DNA from: Exiguobacterium marinum DSM 16307
GTDB taxonomy: Bacteria; Bacillota; Bacilli; Exiguobacteriales; Exiguobacteriaceae
Length of the DNA stretch: 64,000 bases
Direction of reading: 5' to 3'
NCBI RefSeq assembly: GCF_000620845.1
Contig: NZ_KK211189.1
Location: 1,627,662 to 1,691,661, forward strand
In this document: positions 9,369-18,077 of the stretch, piece by piece
Layout: the number at the start of each line of letters is the position of its first letter
How positions within the stretch are numbered: the stretch's first letter is position 1
The notes under the pieces: generated by a model
Told to the model about the DNA's origin: nothing
Database searches by the model: none
What the model saw: only the letters and a program-made list of their open reading frames with translations
Program-made: the position numbers and the translations under genes

Positions 9369-9375
9369 ATGTTCG
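9362..9375 (+). promoter_or_regulatory. LexA (SOS) box upstream of recA
   Basis: CGAATAAATGTTCG differs from the Bacillus LexA consensus CGAACRNRYGTTYG at one position (T for C in the left half). It overlaps the cinA stop codon and ends 8 bases before the -35 of the recA promoter, a suitable place for repression. Confidence 0.75.
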
Positions 9376-9383
9376 TAAAAAAC

Positions 9384-9412
9384 TTGTGTATCGCCAATTG
9401 TTCACGTATAAT
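9384..9412 (+). promoter_or_regulatory. recA promoter
   Basis: A sigma-A type promoter: -35 TTGTGT (9384-9389), 17-base spacer, perfect -10 TATAAT (9407-9412). Transcription should begin near 9419, about 26 bases before the recA ATG and its AAAGGAGG site. Confidence 0.8.
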
Positions 9413-9444
9413 GAAAGTATCAATTAAAGGAGGCTCATTTATCT

Positions 9445-10494
9445 ATGAGTGATCGTAAACAAGCGTTAGAAATGGCATTGCGCCAGATTGAAAAACAATT
9501 CGGTAAAGGCTCGATTATGCGCCTTGGTGAAAATACAGACCAACAAGTGTCGGTCATCCCTTCAGGGTCAATCGCTCTCGATGTCGCGCTCGGAGCAGGT
9601 GGATATCCACGTGGTCGTGTCATTGAAGTATACGGACCAGAATCTTCAGGTAAGACGACTGTCGCCCTTCATGCGATTGCGGAAGTTCAAAAACGCGGAG
9701 GTCAAGCTGCATTCGTCGATGCCGAGCACGCGCTCGATCCGAAGTATGCTAAAAACCTTGGTGTCAACATCGATGAGTTGCTTCTCTCTCAACCGGATAC
9801 AGGGGAGCAGGCGCTTGAGATCGCTGAAGCGCTCGTTCGCTCTGGTGCGGTTGATATCCTTGTTGTCGACTCGGTTGCGGCACTCGTACCAAAAGCCGAA
9901 ATCGAAGGGGAAATGGGAGATTCACACGTTGGTCTTCAAGCCCGCTTGATGTCTCAGGCACTTCGTAAGCTGTCTGGTGCGACGAACAAGTCGAAGACGA
10001 TTGTGATCTTCATCAACCAAATCCGTGAGAAGATCGGTATCATGTTCGGTAACCCGGAAACGACTCCAGGTGGTCGCGCCTTGAAGTTCTACTCTTCGGT
10101 GCGTCTTGAAGTTCGTCGTGCAGAAACACTCAAACAAGGTCAAGATATGGTCGGGAACCGTACGAAGATCAAGATTGTTAAAAACAAGATTGCGCCACCA
10201 TTCAAAACGGCAGAAGTCGATATCATGTATGGAGAAGGAATCTCACGTGAAGGGGAACTCATCGACATCGGTGCAGACCTCGATATCGTTCAAAAGAGTG
10301 GAGCTTGGTATTCATTCAATGAGGAACGTCTCGGTCAAGGCCGTGAGAACGCGAAGCAGTACATGAAAGAAAACCCAGCAATCGCTGCCGAAGTGGAACG
10401 ACAAATTCGCGACCACTACGGCTTGAACGGAGAAAAAACGGTCACAGTCGAAGGGGAAGACGACGAAGTTATTTCACTTCTCGATGACGAATAA
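9445..10494 (+). CDS. recA: Recombinase RecA
   Basis: 349 residues, normal length. RecA forms filaments on single-stranded DNA, exchanges strands in recombinational repair, and drives LexA self-cleavage. Motifs: Walker [10 protein letters not shown] (about 66-74), [10 protein letters not shown], Walker [13 protein letters not shown] region, the DNA-binding loop L2 around [19 protein letters not shown], and an acidic C-terminal tail. Own promoter with a LexA box upstream and a strong terminator behind, so it is a single-gene SOS unit. The lexA gene of the same circuit is 20 kb downstream. Confidence 0.98.
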   Translation: MSDRKQALEMALRQIEKQFGKGSIMRLGENTDQQVSVIPSGSIALDVALGAGGYPRGRVIEVYGPESSGKTTVALHAIAEVQKRGGQAAFVDAEHALDPKYAKNLGVNIDELLLSQPDTGEQALEIAEALVRSGAVDILVVDSVAALVPKAEIEGEMGDSHVGLQARLMSQALRKLSGATNKSKTIVIFINQIREKIGIMFGNPETTPGGRALKFYSSVRLEVRRAETLKQGQDMVGNRTKIKIVKNKIAPPFKTAEVDIMYGEGISREGELIDIGADLDIVQKSGAWYSFNEERLGQGRENAKQYMKENPAIAAEVERQIRDHYGLNGEKTVTVEGEDDEVISLLDDE

Positions 10495-10502
10495 GCAGAT
10501 TG

Positions 10503-10535
10503 TCTCACTTGGAATCATCCGAGTGAGATTTTTTT
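10503..10535 (+). terminator. Terminator after recA
   Basis: Stem TCTCACTTGG with CCGAGTGAGA (one T/G pair), loop of 6, followed by seven T residues. Confidence 0.9.
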
Positions 10536-10595
10536 AGTATAATTTTTAGACAATTGGTAGTTCTATCCTGTCCGTGCATTGCATTCTCACTCTTA

Positions 10596-10645
10596 AATAA
10601 GTACAATAAAGTTATGCGTGGGCTTGCCCGTGCTACTCACTTATT
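10596..10645 (+). other. Structured 5' leader before rny
   Basis: A nested fold in the 180-base gap between recA and rny: outer stem AATAAGT (10596-10602) with ACTTATT (10639-10645), inner stem GCGTGGG (10616-10622) with CCCGTGC (10627-10633) and a CTTG loop. An A-rich single-stranded run follows, then the Shine-Dalgarno site. No T-run, so it is not a normal terminator. It may be an RNA control element; this is inference. Confidence 0.4.
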
Positions 10646-10681
10646 AAAAAAATAAAATAACCTTGCGAAAGGGAGGTGAAC

Positions 10682-12244
10682 ATGATGGAATGGCTATACT
10701 GGCTTATTCTGATCCTCCTTTTGCCGATAGCTTTTGTTGCAGGTTTTTTTGTGCGTAAATCGATCGCCGAAGCGAAGATTCAAGGTGCCGAGACGGAAGC
10801 GACTAAGATTGTGGAGCAAGCCAAACAACAATCGGAAGCGATGCAAAAAGAAGCACGGCTTGAAGTAAAAGAAGAGATGATTCAACTTCGTAATGAGACG
10901 GAACAGGAATTACGTGAACGTCGCGAAGACCAGAAAGTGAAAGAGAATCGCCTCGTTCAAAAAGAAGAGCTTCTCGACCGCAAAGCAGACATGCTCGAGC
11001 GGAAAGAAGACTCACTTGATGAACAGGAACGAGGACTCGAAAAGCGCAAGCGTGAAGCAGAAATGCTTGAAAGCAAAGTGGAGGACTTATACGCAGAGGC
11101 ACGCCAAGAACTTGTACGCGTGGCATCCCTCTCGAAAGATGAAGCACGTACCATCATCATGGACGAAGCGAAGCAGGAAGCGCTTCACGATGCTGCTCTC
11201 CTTCAAAAAGAAATCGAGCAAAAAGCAAAACAAGAAGCGGATAAAAAAGCGAAACACCTCTTATCTCTCACGATGCAACGATACGCTGCTGAACATGTCG
11301 CTGAGACGACGGTATCCGTTGTTAACTTACCGAGTGATGAGATGAAAGGTCGCATCATCGGGCGTGAGGGTCGTAACATCCGGACGCTCGAGACGTTGAC
11401 TGGGATTGACCTCATCATTGATGACACACCAGAAGCCGTCATTTTGTCAGGTTTCGACCCGGTTCGCCGTGAAATCGCCAAAATGACGCTTGAAAAACTC
11501 GTTCAAGACGGTCGGATTCACCCGGCTCGAATTGAAGAGATGGTCGAGAAATCGCGTCGGGAAGTGGATGAGCGCATTCGTGAGTACGGAGAAGAAGCAA
11601 CGTTCGAAGCCGGGATTCATGGACTCCATCCAGACCTCGTCAAAACACTCGGTCGCATGCGCTATCGTACGAGTTATGGTCAGAACGTCTTGTCTCACTC
11701 GGTCGAGGTGGCACACCTTGCCGGGATGATGGCAGCCGAACTCGGGGAAGATGTCACGCTCGCGAAGCGGGCAGGGCTCTTACACGATATCGGTAAAGCA
11801 ATCGACCACGAAGTCGAAGGTAGTCACGTCGAGATCGGTGTGGAACTTGCGACGAAGTACAAAGAACATCCGGTCGTCATCAACTCGATTGCTTCCCACC
11901 ACGGAGACGTCGAGGCGACATCGACGATTGCGGTACTTGTGGCAGCGGCCGACGCCTTGTCAGCAGCTCGCCCAGGAGCTCGCCAAGAGACACTTGAAAG
12001 CTACATTCGCCGTCTCGAACGACTCGAGTCAATCTGTGAGTCGTTTGAAGGTGTCGAAAAATCGTATGCGATTCAAGCGGGACGTGAAGTCCGAATCATC
12101 GTTCGTCCTGATGTCGTCGACGATGTCGTCGCCGGCAAGATGGCACGCGATATTTGTAAGCGAATCGAGGATGAACTCGATTATCCTGGACAAATTAAAG
12201 TGACGGTCATTCGTGAAACACGTTCCGTCGATTATGCGAAGTAA
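10682..12244 (+). CDS. rny: Ribonuclease Y
   Basis: 520 residues, the exact B. subtilis length. RNase Y is the membrane-bound endonuclease that starts bulk mRNA decay in Bacillota. N-terminal membrane helix (about 5-25), long coiled coil rich in E/K/R (about 30-190), KH RNA-binding domain (about 205-275; [15 protein letters not shown]), and an HD phosphohydrolase domain with [17 protein letters not shown]. The C-terminus [14 protein letters not shown] is diagnostic. Two ATGs (10682 and 10685) follow GGGAGGTG; I chose the first for length agreement. Confidence 0.97.
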   Translation: MMEWLYWLILILLLPIAFVAGFFVRKSIAEAKIQGAETEATKIVEQAKQQSEAMQKEARLEVKEEMIQLRNETEQELRERREDQKVKENRLVQKEELLDRKADMLERKEDSLDEQERGLEKRKREAEMLESKVEDLYAEARQELVRVASLSKDEARTIIMDEAKQEALHDAALLQKEIEQKAKQEADKKAKHLLSLTMQRYAAEHVAETTVSVVNLPSDEMKGRIIGREGRNIRTLETLTGIDLIIDDTPEAVILSGFDPVRREIAKMTLEKLVQDGRIHPARIEEMVEKSRREVDERIREYGEEATFEAGIHGLHPDLVKTLGRMRYRTSYGQNVLSHSVEVAHLAGMMAAELGEDVTLAKRAGLLHDIGKAIDHEVEGSHVEIGVELATKYKEHPVVINSIASHHGDVEATSTIAVLVAAADALSAARPGARQETLESYIRRLERLESICESFEGVEKSYAIQAGREVRIIVRPDVVDDVVAGKMARDICKRIEDELDYPGQIKVTVIRETRSVDYAK

Positions 12245-12248
12245 ACGA

Positions 12249-12271
12249 AGCGGAGAATTTCTCCGCTTTTT
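12249..12271 (+). terminator. Terminator after rny
   Basis: Stem AGCGGAG/CTCCGCT, loop AATTT, followed by a T-rich tail. Only 25 bases separate it from the next gene, so partial read-through to ymdB is likely. Confidence 0.75.
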
Positions 12272-12292
12272 CTGTTTGAGGGAGGATTTTAT

Positions 12293-13087
12293 ATGAAAAT
12301 TTTATTTATCGGTGACGTGGTCGGTAAACCAGGTCGAGATATTTTAAGCAATCAGATTGGTCGGTTGAAAGATAAATACAACCCGACGTTCATGCTCGTC
12401 AACGGGGAGAATGCGGCGAACGGACGCGGTCTCACGAAAAAGATTTATCAACAGTTTTTGGAGCTCGGCTTTCATGGGGTGACGATGGGGAACCACACGT
12501 GGGACAACCGCGACATCTTTGATTGGATCGACGATGCCGACCGGATCGTTCGTCCGGCCAACTATCCGGATGGGACACCGGGTGTCGGGATGATGAAGCT
12601 AAAGCAGAATGGGAAGAAATTGGCCGTCATCAACGTCATGGGAAATGTCTTCTTGCCATCTCTTGACTGCCCGTTCCGGACTGTCAACCGTCTCATTGAA
12701 GAAGTGCGGGACGAGGTCGATGCGATCTTCGTCGATGTCCACGCCGAGGCGACAAGTGAAAAGATTGCGATGGGGTATCATCTCGATGGACGCGCTCAAG
12801 CCGTAGTAGGAACTCATACGCACGTGCAGACAGCAGACGAACGCATCCTACCGAACGGAACGGCCTACATTACAGACGTCGGCATGACCGGTCCACTAGA
12901 CGGGGTGCTCGGGATGGATGCATCGGTCGTCTTAAAAAAATTTATGACACAACTCCCAGTTCGGTTTGAAGTTGCCGAGGGACGGGAACAACTTAATGGA
13001 GTTTTCATTACAATCGATGATCAGACGAAACGAGCGACAAAAATCGAACGAATACACCTAGATGATCAGACCGTCTGGTTTGATTGA
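12293..13087 (+). CDS. ymdB: YmdB-type metallophosphoesterase (2',3'-cAMP phosphodiesterase family)
   Basis: 264 residues. Metal-binding motifs run through the protein: FIGDVVGKPGRD at the N-terminus, VNGENAANGRG, MGNHTWDNRDIF, DVHAEATSEK, GTHTHVQTADE and TDVGMTGP. B. subtilis YmdB is a dinuclear-metal phosphodiesterase active on 2',3'-cyclic nucleotides that affects biofilm and motility choice and lies directly behind rny, as here. GAGGGAGG site before the ATG. The stop overlaps an upstream extension of the next frame, but spoVS probably begins further in. Confidence 0.93.
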   Translation: MKILFIGDVVGKPGRDILSNQIGRLKDKYNPTFMLVNGENAANGRGLTKKIYQQFLELGFHGVTMGNHTWDNRDIFDWIDDADRIVRPANYPDGTPGVGMMKLKQNGKKLAVINVMGNVFLPSLDCPFRTVNRLIEEVRDEVDAIFVDVHAEATSEKIAMGYHLDGRAQAVVGTHTHVQTADERILPNGTAYITDVGMTGPLDGVLGMDASVVLKKFMTQLPVRFEVAEGREQLNGVFITIDDQTKRATKIERIHLDDQTVWFD

Positions 13088-13113
13088 ACAACCTACCCGA
13101 GGGGGAAACAAGA

Positions 13114-13374
13114 ATGGACGTACTCAAAGTTTCGGCAAAATCGAACCCTAACTCCGTTGCGGGTGCTTTAGCGGGTGTGCTACGTGAAAAAGGAACGTGT
13201 GAGATACAGGCGGTTGGGGCAGGTGCGCTGAATCAATCCGTCAAAGCCGTCGCAATCGCCCGAGGCTTTGTCGCGCCAAGCGGTCTCGATTTGATTTGCA
13301 TTCCAGCCTTTACGGATATTATGATAGACGGTGAGGAACGTACTGCCATCAAGCTCATCATCGAGCCACGATGA
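13114..13374 (+). CDS. spoVS: Stage V sporulation protein S
   Basis: 86 residues, identical in length to B. subtilis SpoVS and very close in wording (VLKVSAKSNPNSVAGALAG; IDGEERTAIKLIIEPR). SpoVS is an Alba-like fold protein linked to spore coat/cortex formation but also found in non-sporulating bacteria, where it may act as a DNA/RNA-binding regulator. GAGGGGG site 8 bases before ATG 13114; the frame is open to 13084 but that would remove the ribosome site. Ends in a strong terminator. Confidence 0.93.
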   Translation: MDVLKVSAKSNPNSVAGALAGVLREKGTCEIQAVGAGALNQSVKAVAIARGFVAPSGLDLICIPAFTDIMIDGEERTAIKLIIEPR

Positions 13375-13405
13375 GCAGTAGGGACATAGGTCCTATTCTT
13401 GTATA

Positions 13406-13440
13406 GAGGAGCCATCGGCGCGGATGGCTCCTCTTTTTTT
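13406..13440 (+). terminator. Terminator after spoVS
   Basis: Perfect 11-bp stem GAGGAGCCATC/GATGGCTCCTC with a six-base loop and seven or more T residues. Confidence 0.93.
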
Positions 13441-13496
13441 ATGAAAATCGGACGTTCCATCTTCTCAGTTTCGTCATTTTATGACAAGATGATAAA

Positions 13497-13509
13497 GAAC
13501 GTATCGTTC
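13497..13509 (+). promoter_or_regulatory. Short palindrome upstream of tdh
   Basis: GAACG-TAT-CGTTC, a perfect 5-3-5 inverted repeat 32 bases before the tdh start and in the right area for an operator. It is not a LexA box, because the half-site spacing is wrong. No known regulator assigned. Confidence 0.3.
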
Positions 13510-13540
13510 GATCATAAGAGACAAGAGGGGGACGTTTTCA

Positions 13541-14617
13541 ATGGAACAACTCGTGTCAACCACAGAGAAGGAAACAACGACACCAGTAATGAAAGCGATT
13601 CAAAAACACACGGCCGGTTTTGGGGCAAAACTGGTCGACGTACCAGTTCCGACACCAGGGCCTGGAGAAGTGCTCATTCAAGTAAAAGCGACATCGATTT
13701 GCGGGACCGATGTCCACATCTATGAGTGGGATGAGTGGTCACAGAGTCGCGTCAAACCACCGTACGTATTTGGTCATGAATTTTCGGGAGAAGTCGTGGC
13801 GCTCGGGGAAGGGACGAAGCGTATCCAGATCGGACAAACCGTGTCTGCAGAGACGCATATCGTCTGTCATCAGTGTAAACAATGTTTGCGCGGACAGTAT
13901 CACATCTGTAAGAACACAAAAATCATCGGCGTGGACACGCAAGGTTGCTTCGCAGAATACGTCGTCATGCCTGAAGAGAACCTATGGGTGAATCCGGAAT
14001 CGATGCCGGTAAAACTCGCCTCGATTCAAGAACCACTCGGCAATGCGGTCCATACGGTGTTAGCGAGTGACGTGTCTGCCAAGTCGGTCGCCATCGTCGG
14101 TTGTGGGCCGATCGGACTCATGGCGGTCGGCGTCGCCAAAGCAGCAGGCGCAAGCCGAGTATACGCGGTCGACGTCAATCCGTATCGCTTAAAACTCGCT
14201 GAAGAGATGGGGGCGGATGTCGTCATCAACAGTTTAGAAGAGAATCCGCTCGAATTGATCGAGCGTGAGACAAACGGAGACGGGATTGATGTCGTCTGCG
14301 AGATGAGCGGACACCCGATTGCGATCGATCAGGCGTTCAAGATGGTCACGGCAGGTGGAGACGTCAACGTCTTGTCACTCCCGGCTCGTCCGGTCGCCAT
14401 CGACCTCACGCGGGACGTCGTCTTTAAAGGGGTCCGTGTCCAAGGGATCACAGGACGAAAAATGTATGAGACGTGGAGCCAAGTCTCGACGATGCTTGCG
14501 ACGGGTCAGTTGAACGTCGAACCGATCATCACGCACGTCTTTAAGCTCGAGGAGTTCGAGAAAGGGTTCGAACTCATGCGGGCAGGGAAATGTGGAAAGG
14601 TCGTCTTAATACCTTAA
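13541..14617 (+). CDS. tdh: L-threonine 3-dehydrogenase
   Basis: 358-residue zinc-dependent medium-chain dehydrogenase; oxidises L-threonine to 2-amino-3-ketobutyrate with NAD. Catalytic zinc ligands are in ICGTDVHIYEWDEW and GHEFSGEV; structural zinc cysteines in CHQCKQCLRGQYHIC; NAD-binding turn VGCGPIGLMAVG near residue 190. It carries about 17 extra residues at the N-terminus relative to the shortest family members; ATG 13563-region alternatives exist but AGAGGGGG lies before 13541. Followed 13 bases later by kbl, which uses its unstable product. Confidence 0.95.
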   Translation: MEQLVSTTEKETTTPVMKAIQKHTAGFGAKLVDVPVPTPGPGEVLIQVKATSICGTDVHIYEWDEWSQSRVKPPYVFGHEFSGEVVALGEGTKRIQIGQTVSAETHIVCHQCKQCLRGQYHICKNTKIIGVDTQGCFAEYVVMPEENLWVNPESMPVKLASIQEPLGNAVHTVLASDVSAKSVAIVGCGPIGLMAVGVAKAAGASRVYAVDVNPYRLKLAEEMGADVVINSLEENPLELIERETNGDGIDVVCEMSGHPIAIDQAFKMVTAGGDVNVLSLPARPVAIDLTRDVVFKGVRVQGITGRKMYETWSQVSTMLATGQLNVEPIITHVFKLEEFEKGFELMRAGKCGKVVLIP

Positions 14618-14630
14618 AGGGGGAAACAAC

Positions 14631-15812
14631 ATGGCATTTGAACATATTACAGAAGCAATCAATGAGATGAAAGAAGAGGGGACGTTCCGTAAGCTCGTCC
14701 CACTCGAATCGGCACAAGGGAATGAAGTGACAATCGATGGGAAATCACTCGTCCAGTTGTCCTCGAACAACTACCTCGGACTCGCGAACCATCCGCGATT
14801 AAAACAAGCGGCGATTGAAGCGGTCGAGCAATATGGGGCAGGAACGGGATCGGTCCGGACGATTGCCGGGACGTTCGAGATGCACGAAGCGTTTGAGCGC
14901 GAGCTCGCCGAGTTCAAACATACGGAGGCCTCACTCGTCTTCCAATCAGGATTTGCGACGAACATCGGGGTGTTGTCTGCACTGCTCGGACCGGAGGATG
15001 TCGTCATTAGTGACGCCCTCAACCATGCGTCCATCATTGATGGGATTCGTCTCACGAAAGCGGCGCGTCGTATTTATAAGCACGTCGACCTTGAAGACTT
15101 GGAGAAGGCGTTGAAAGAGACACAAGATTATCGCACGCGTCTCGTCGTGACGGACGGTGTATTTTCGATGGATGGGAACATCGCACCGCTCCCAGCCATC
15201 GTCGAACTCGCAGAGAAGTATGACGCTGCGGTCATGGTCGATGATGCGCACGCATCAGGTGTCCTTGGAAAAAATGGTCGTGGAACGGTCAACCACTTCG
15301 GTTTGGACGGTCGTGTCGCGCTACAGGTTGGGACGCTCTCTAAAGCGATTGGGGTCCTCGGTGGCTATGTTGCCTGTTCACAAGACGTTCGGGATTACTT
15401 GATTCATAAAGGTCGCCCGTTCCTCTTCTCGACATCACATCCACCGGCAGTCGTCGCCGCGAACCGTGAAGCGATCCGTGTCATGAAAGAGGAAGAAGAG
15501 CTGTTCGACAAGTTGTGGGCGAACACGGAGTTCTTCAAAAACGGTCTACGTGACCTCGGCTTCGATATCGGCCATGCGACGACACCGATCACACCGATCA
15601 TGCTCGGCGAAGAGACGCTTGCGCATACGTTCTCGGACAAGTTGAAGGACCATGGTGTATTTGCTCAAAGTATCGCCTTCCCGACGGTCGAGCGCGGGAA
15701 AGCACGCATCCGTACCATCGTCACAGCGGAACATACGCGAGATGACCTCGAACGTGCACTCGAAGCGTTCAAAACGGTCGCGGAAGAGTTGAATGTGACA
15801 CTACACGCGTAA
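14631..15812 (+). CDS. kbl: Glycine C-acetyltransferase (2-amino-3-ketobutyrate CoA ligase)
   Basis: 393-residue PLP enzyme of the alpha-oxoamine synthase family. It cleaves 2-amino-3-ketobutyrate with CoA to glycine and acetyl-CoA, completing threonine breakdown begun by Tdh. The PLP lysine is in GTLSKAIGVLGGYV (about residue 240), and SNNYLGLANHPRLK and DDAHASGVLGKNGRG are family motifs. The AAAGGGGG site and short gap to tdh show an operon. A terminator follows at once. Confidence 0.95.
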   Translation: MAFEHITEAINEMKEEGTFRKLVPLESAQGNEVTIDGKSLVQLSSNNYLGLANHPRLKQAAIEAVEQYGAGTGSVRTIAGTFEMHEAFERELAEFKHTEASLVFQSGFATNIGVLSALLGPEDVVISDALNHASIIDGIRLTKAARRIYKHVDLEDLEKALKETQDYRTRLVVTDGVFSMDGNIAPLPAIVELAEKYDAAVMVDDAHASGVLGKNGRGTVNHFGLDGRVALQVGTLSKAIGVLGGYVACSQDVRDYLIHKGRPFLFSTSHPPAVVAANREAIRVMKEEEELFDKLWANTEFFKNGLRDLGFDIGHATTPITPIMLGEETLAHTFSDKLKDHGVFAQSIAFPTVERGKARIRTIVTAEHTRDDLERALEAFKTVAEELNVTLHA

Positions 15813-15819
15813 GCGAGGA

Positions 15820-15846
15820 CTGCAGACGATCTGTCTGCAGTTTTTT
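15820..15846 (+). terminator. Terminator after kbl
   Basis: Stem CTGCAGAC/GTCTGCAG with a GATCT loop and a T6 tail. The 225 bases after it are AT-rich and hold nothing I can recognise. Confidence 0.9.
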
Positions 15847-16072
15847 GGTGGATTTGTATGTGAAATCTAATCAAGCTGAGAGACTTAATTATTAATATTT
15901 CAATTACCGTATTCGAAAAAATTATATGAATGCCAAAAGTTAAGAAATTATATTCTTCACCCTTCGATTTTTTTCAAGTGAGAAGAGTGTTAAAAGCTGA
16001 CTTTTTCCATCATGACAAGTTTTTCTTAATGTGTCTGCTCTTTCTACAAATAAACAAGGTATAACGCCTTGC

Positions 16073-16621
16073 TTAAATCATGAGTATCCCTCTAAATCCT
16101 CGAGCGGCATAATAAGAATCTGCACCATTGTGGTAGAGGAATATGTGATCATAACGACAGTCGCAAAACAGTGCGCCACCTTTTTGACGGATGGTATCAG
16201 GTGTTTGAATCCAACTCGATGTCTTCAAGTCGAATGCACCGAGTGTTTGTAAGTGTCGGTATGTGTCTTCGTCGAGAAGGGTTATGCCCATCTGTTCAGA
16301 TAAGGCGACCGCGCTTCCGACAGGCTTATTCTTTTTACGTTCTTCGAGCGCTGGTTCGTCATAACAGAGACTTCGGCGACCACTCGGACTCTCGACTGAA
16401 CAGTCGCAAAAAGCGAAATCTCCGTTAGGTAGACGAATCACATCAGGTTCTCCTCCGCTCTGTTCCATCAAAGTGAGTGTAATCAATTTGTCCTGATCAC
16501 CTTGAATTCGTTCAAATACGTCCGACCAGACAACGTCAGGATGACGTTCAACGTTCGCAGTAAAGCGAGACTCTAGAGTATTTAGTAATTCGAGGGTTTC
16601 TTCCTGTGAAAGTTTCGACAT
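16073..16621 (-). CDS. DUF4256 family protein
   Basis: 182 residues, minus strand. It has conserved cysteine-containing pieces (FAFCDCSVESPSGRRSLCYD and GGALFCDCRYDHIFLYHNGADSYY), typical of the DUF4256 family of unknown role. The cysteine pairs could bind metal, but that is a guess. Start at ATG 16621, where GGAGTG lies 6-7 bases upstream; a three-codon upstream extension has no ribosome site. It stands alone between convergent kbl and the MFS gene. Confidence 0.75.
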   Translation of the reverse strand: MSKLSQEETLELLNTLESRFTANVERHPDVVWSDVFERIQGDQDKLITLTLMEQSGGEPDVIRLPNGDFAFCDCSVESPSGRRSLCYDEPALEERKKNKPVGSAVALSEQMGITLLDEDTYRHLQTLGAFDLKTSSWIQTPDTIRQKGGALFCDCRYDHIFLYHNGADSYYAARGFRGILMI

Positions 16622-16730
16622 GAAAATCACTCCAATGATTTGTTTCTTTTAGTATACGATATGAATCGATACAGTTTATCTTATCCATTGTGAGAAAGGG
16701 TAATCTATCAGCTGGAAAGTCTTTTAAATA

Positions 16731-16757
16731 AGGCGCCCTCTATTTGAGAAGGCGCCT
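16731..16757 (-). terminator. Terminator after MFS gene (minus strand)
   Basis: Stem AGGCGCC/GGCGCCT with a 13-base loop lying just behind the stop codon of the minus-strand MFS gene; the tail is TTATTT, so strength is moderate. Confidence 0.65.
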
Positions 16758-16762
16758 GTTGT

Positions 16763-17923
16763 TTATGCAGAGGATACGGTCAAGATGGAATGTTCAGTCA
16801 ATCGCCCGATCCAGATCAACGGAAGGGTCAAGAATGCTCCTAAAAGGTAAACCGAATCAATCGGTAGCCCGTCCGCAAGGAGACCGAACAATAAGCTTCC
16901 CACACTGAATGCGAGGGCATATCCTGTCTGTTGCACACTATATACATAAGGAAGCTGTGTAGCCGGAATCTGATCTTGAATGACGGTGTTCGTCTGGATG
17001 ATGCGGATTTGTGTCGCTACTCCTTGAATCACTAGCACCAAAATTGCAAACGTGAGATGTGCCGTCATGCCAAACAAGAGGGCGGCGACAATGGATAGGA
17101 TGGCAGTCGACGGTAGCGAGGGCGCACGTCGAGACCGATAAAGATAGGCACTCGCCGCAATCATACTAATCAAAAATGATGCGTTGAGAGTTCCCCACCA
17201 GCCCGTATCGACTTGCAGATGTCTCTCGAGATAGACGAGAAGCAACGCCGAGATCCAAAGCGTGCTGACAAATGATTCATACGTCACAAACCAAGTCACA
17301 CGACGAGCGAATGGTGACGTTCTTACATAAGTAAGACTATCGCGTAAGGTGATCGATTCTTCCGTTCCATCATCGACGATGTCTTCCGTAAGCGATTGAT
17401 AGAAGTAAATCGTCACAATCGTCGAAAGGCTGAAGAGAACGAGTGAAACGATTAACGCAATGGCGCTCGACGTGAGAGAGACGAGCATTGTCCCGAGCGG
17501 CCACATCGCAAGTTGGATGAACTGATTGGAACCTTGAACGAGGCTGTTCGCTTGTTGACGATTCGTCGTCAATCTAGGGATAAATGACGCTTGAATCGGA
17601 CGCGCGAACCCGTCGAGAAATGCAATGAACACGACGAGTCCAAGAACAAGAATCGAATCCGTGAAGAGAACGAGAACAAGGGTGACCGTCTTCATCAGTT
17701 GTGACAGGACGAGCGTTTTCCCGAGCGAGAAGCGACTGAGGATGCGGGCGAAAAAGAGTCCGCTGAGCGTCATACCGGCAGTCACGGCAATCGGGAAGCT
17801 GGCCGCCATGAGAGCGGACCCGGTTTGTTGATACAATAAGGCAATGAGCGCGACGATATATAGGACATCGCCAATGTTTGCGAGCCACTGGCTAACAAGC
17901 AATGTGTAAAACGATTTCATCAC
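16763..17923 (-). CDS. MFS transporter
   Basis: 386-residue inner-membrane protein with about 12 hydrophobic helices, of the major facilitator superfamily. The N-terminus FYTLLVSQWLANIGDVLYIVALIALLYQQTGSA resembles the MFS_3/drug exporter group (enterobactin exporter and macrolide efflux relatives). Conserved loop segments are the acidic residue in helix 1 (IGD) and ILSRFSLGKTLVLS between helices 2 and 3. Substrate cannot be told. GGAGG lies before the ATG on the minus strand. Alone in its unit; diverges from the oxidoreductase gene. Confidence 0.82.
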   Translation of the reverse strand: MMKSFYTLLVSQWLANIGDVLYIVALIALLYQQTGSALMAASFPIAVTAGMTLSGLFFARILSRFSLGKTLVLSQLMKTVTLVLVLFTDSILVLGLVVFIAFLDGFARPIQASFIPRLTTNRQQANSLVQGSNQFIQLAMWPLGTMLVSLTSSAIALIVSLVLFSLSTIVTIYFYQSLTEDIVDDGTEESITLRDSLTYVRTSPFARRVTWFVTYESFVSTLWISALLLVYLERHLQVDTGWWGTLNASFLISMIAASAYLYRSRRAPSLPSTAILSIVAALLFGMTAHLTFAILVLVIQGVATQIRIIQTNTVIQDQIPATQLPYVYSVQQTGYALAFSVGSLLFGLLADGLPIDSVYLLGAFLTLPLIWIGRLTEHSILTVSSA

Positions 17924-18077
17924 AAATCTCCTCCGAATTTATTCAATTGGGTGGGTTGGACATATCGTTTTTACACATTTTCACCTCTTCATAAAATGAT
18001 ATAAAAATAATTATACAAAATTTAAATAATTCTGTAAACTTGTCATATGGGTGAAATTGTCATAGTGGGAGGATGAA

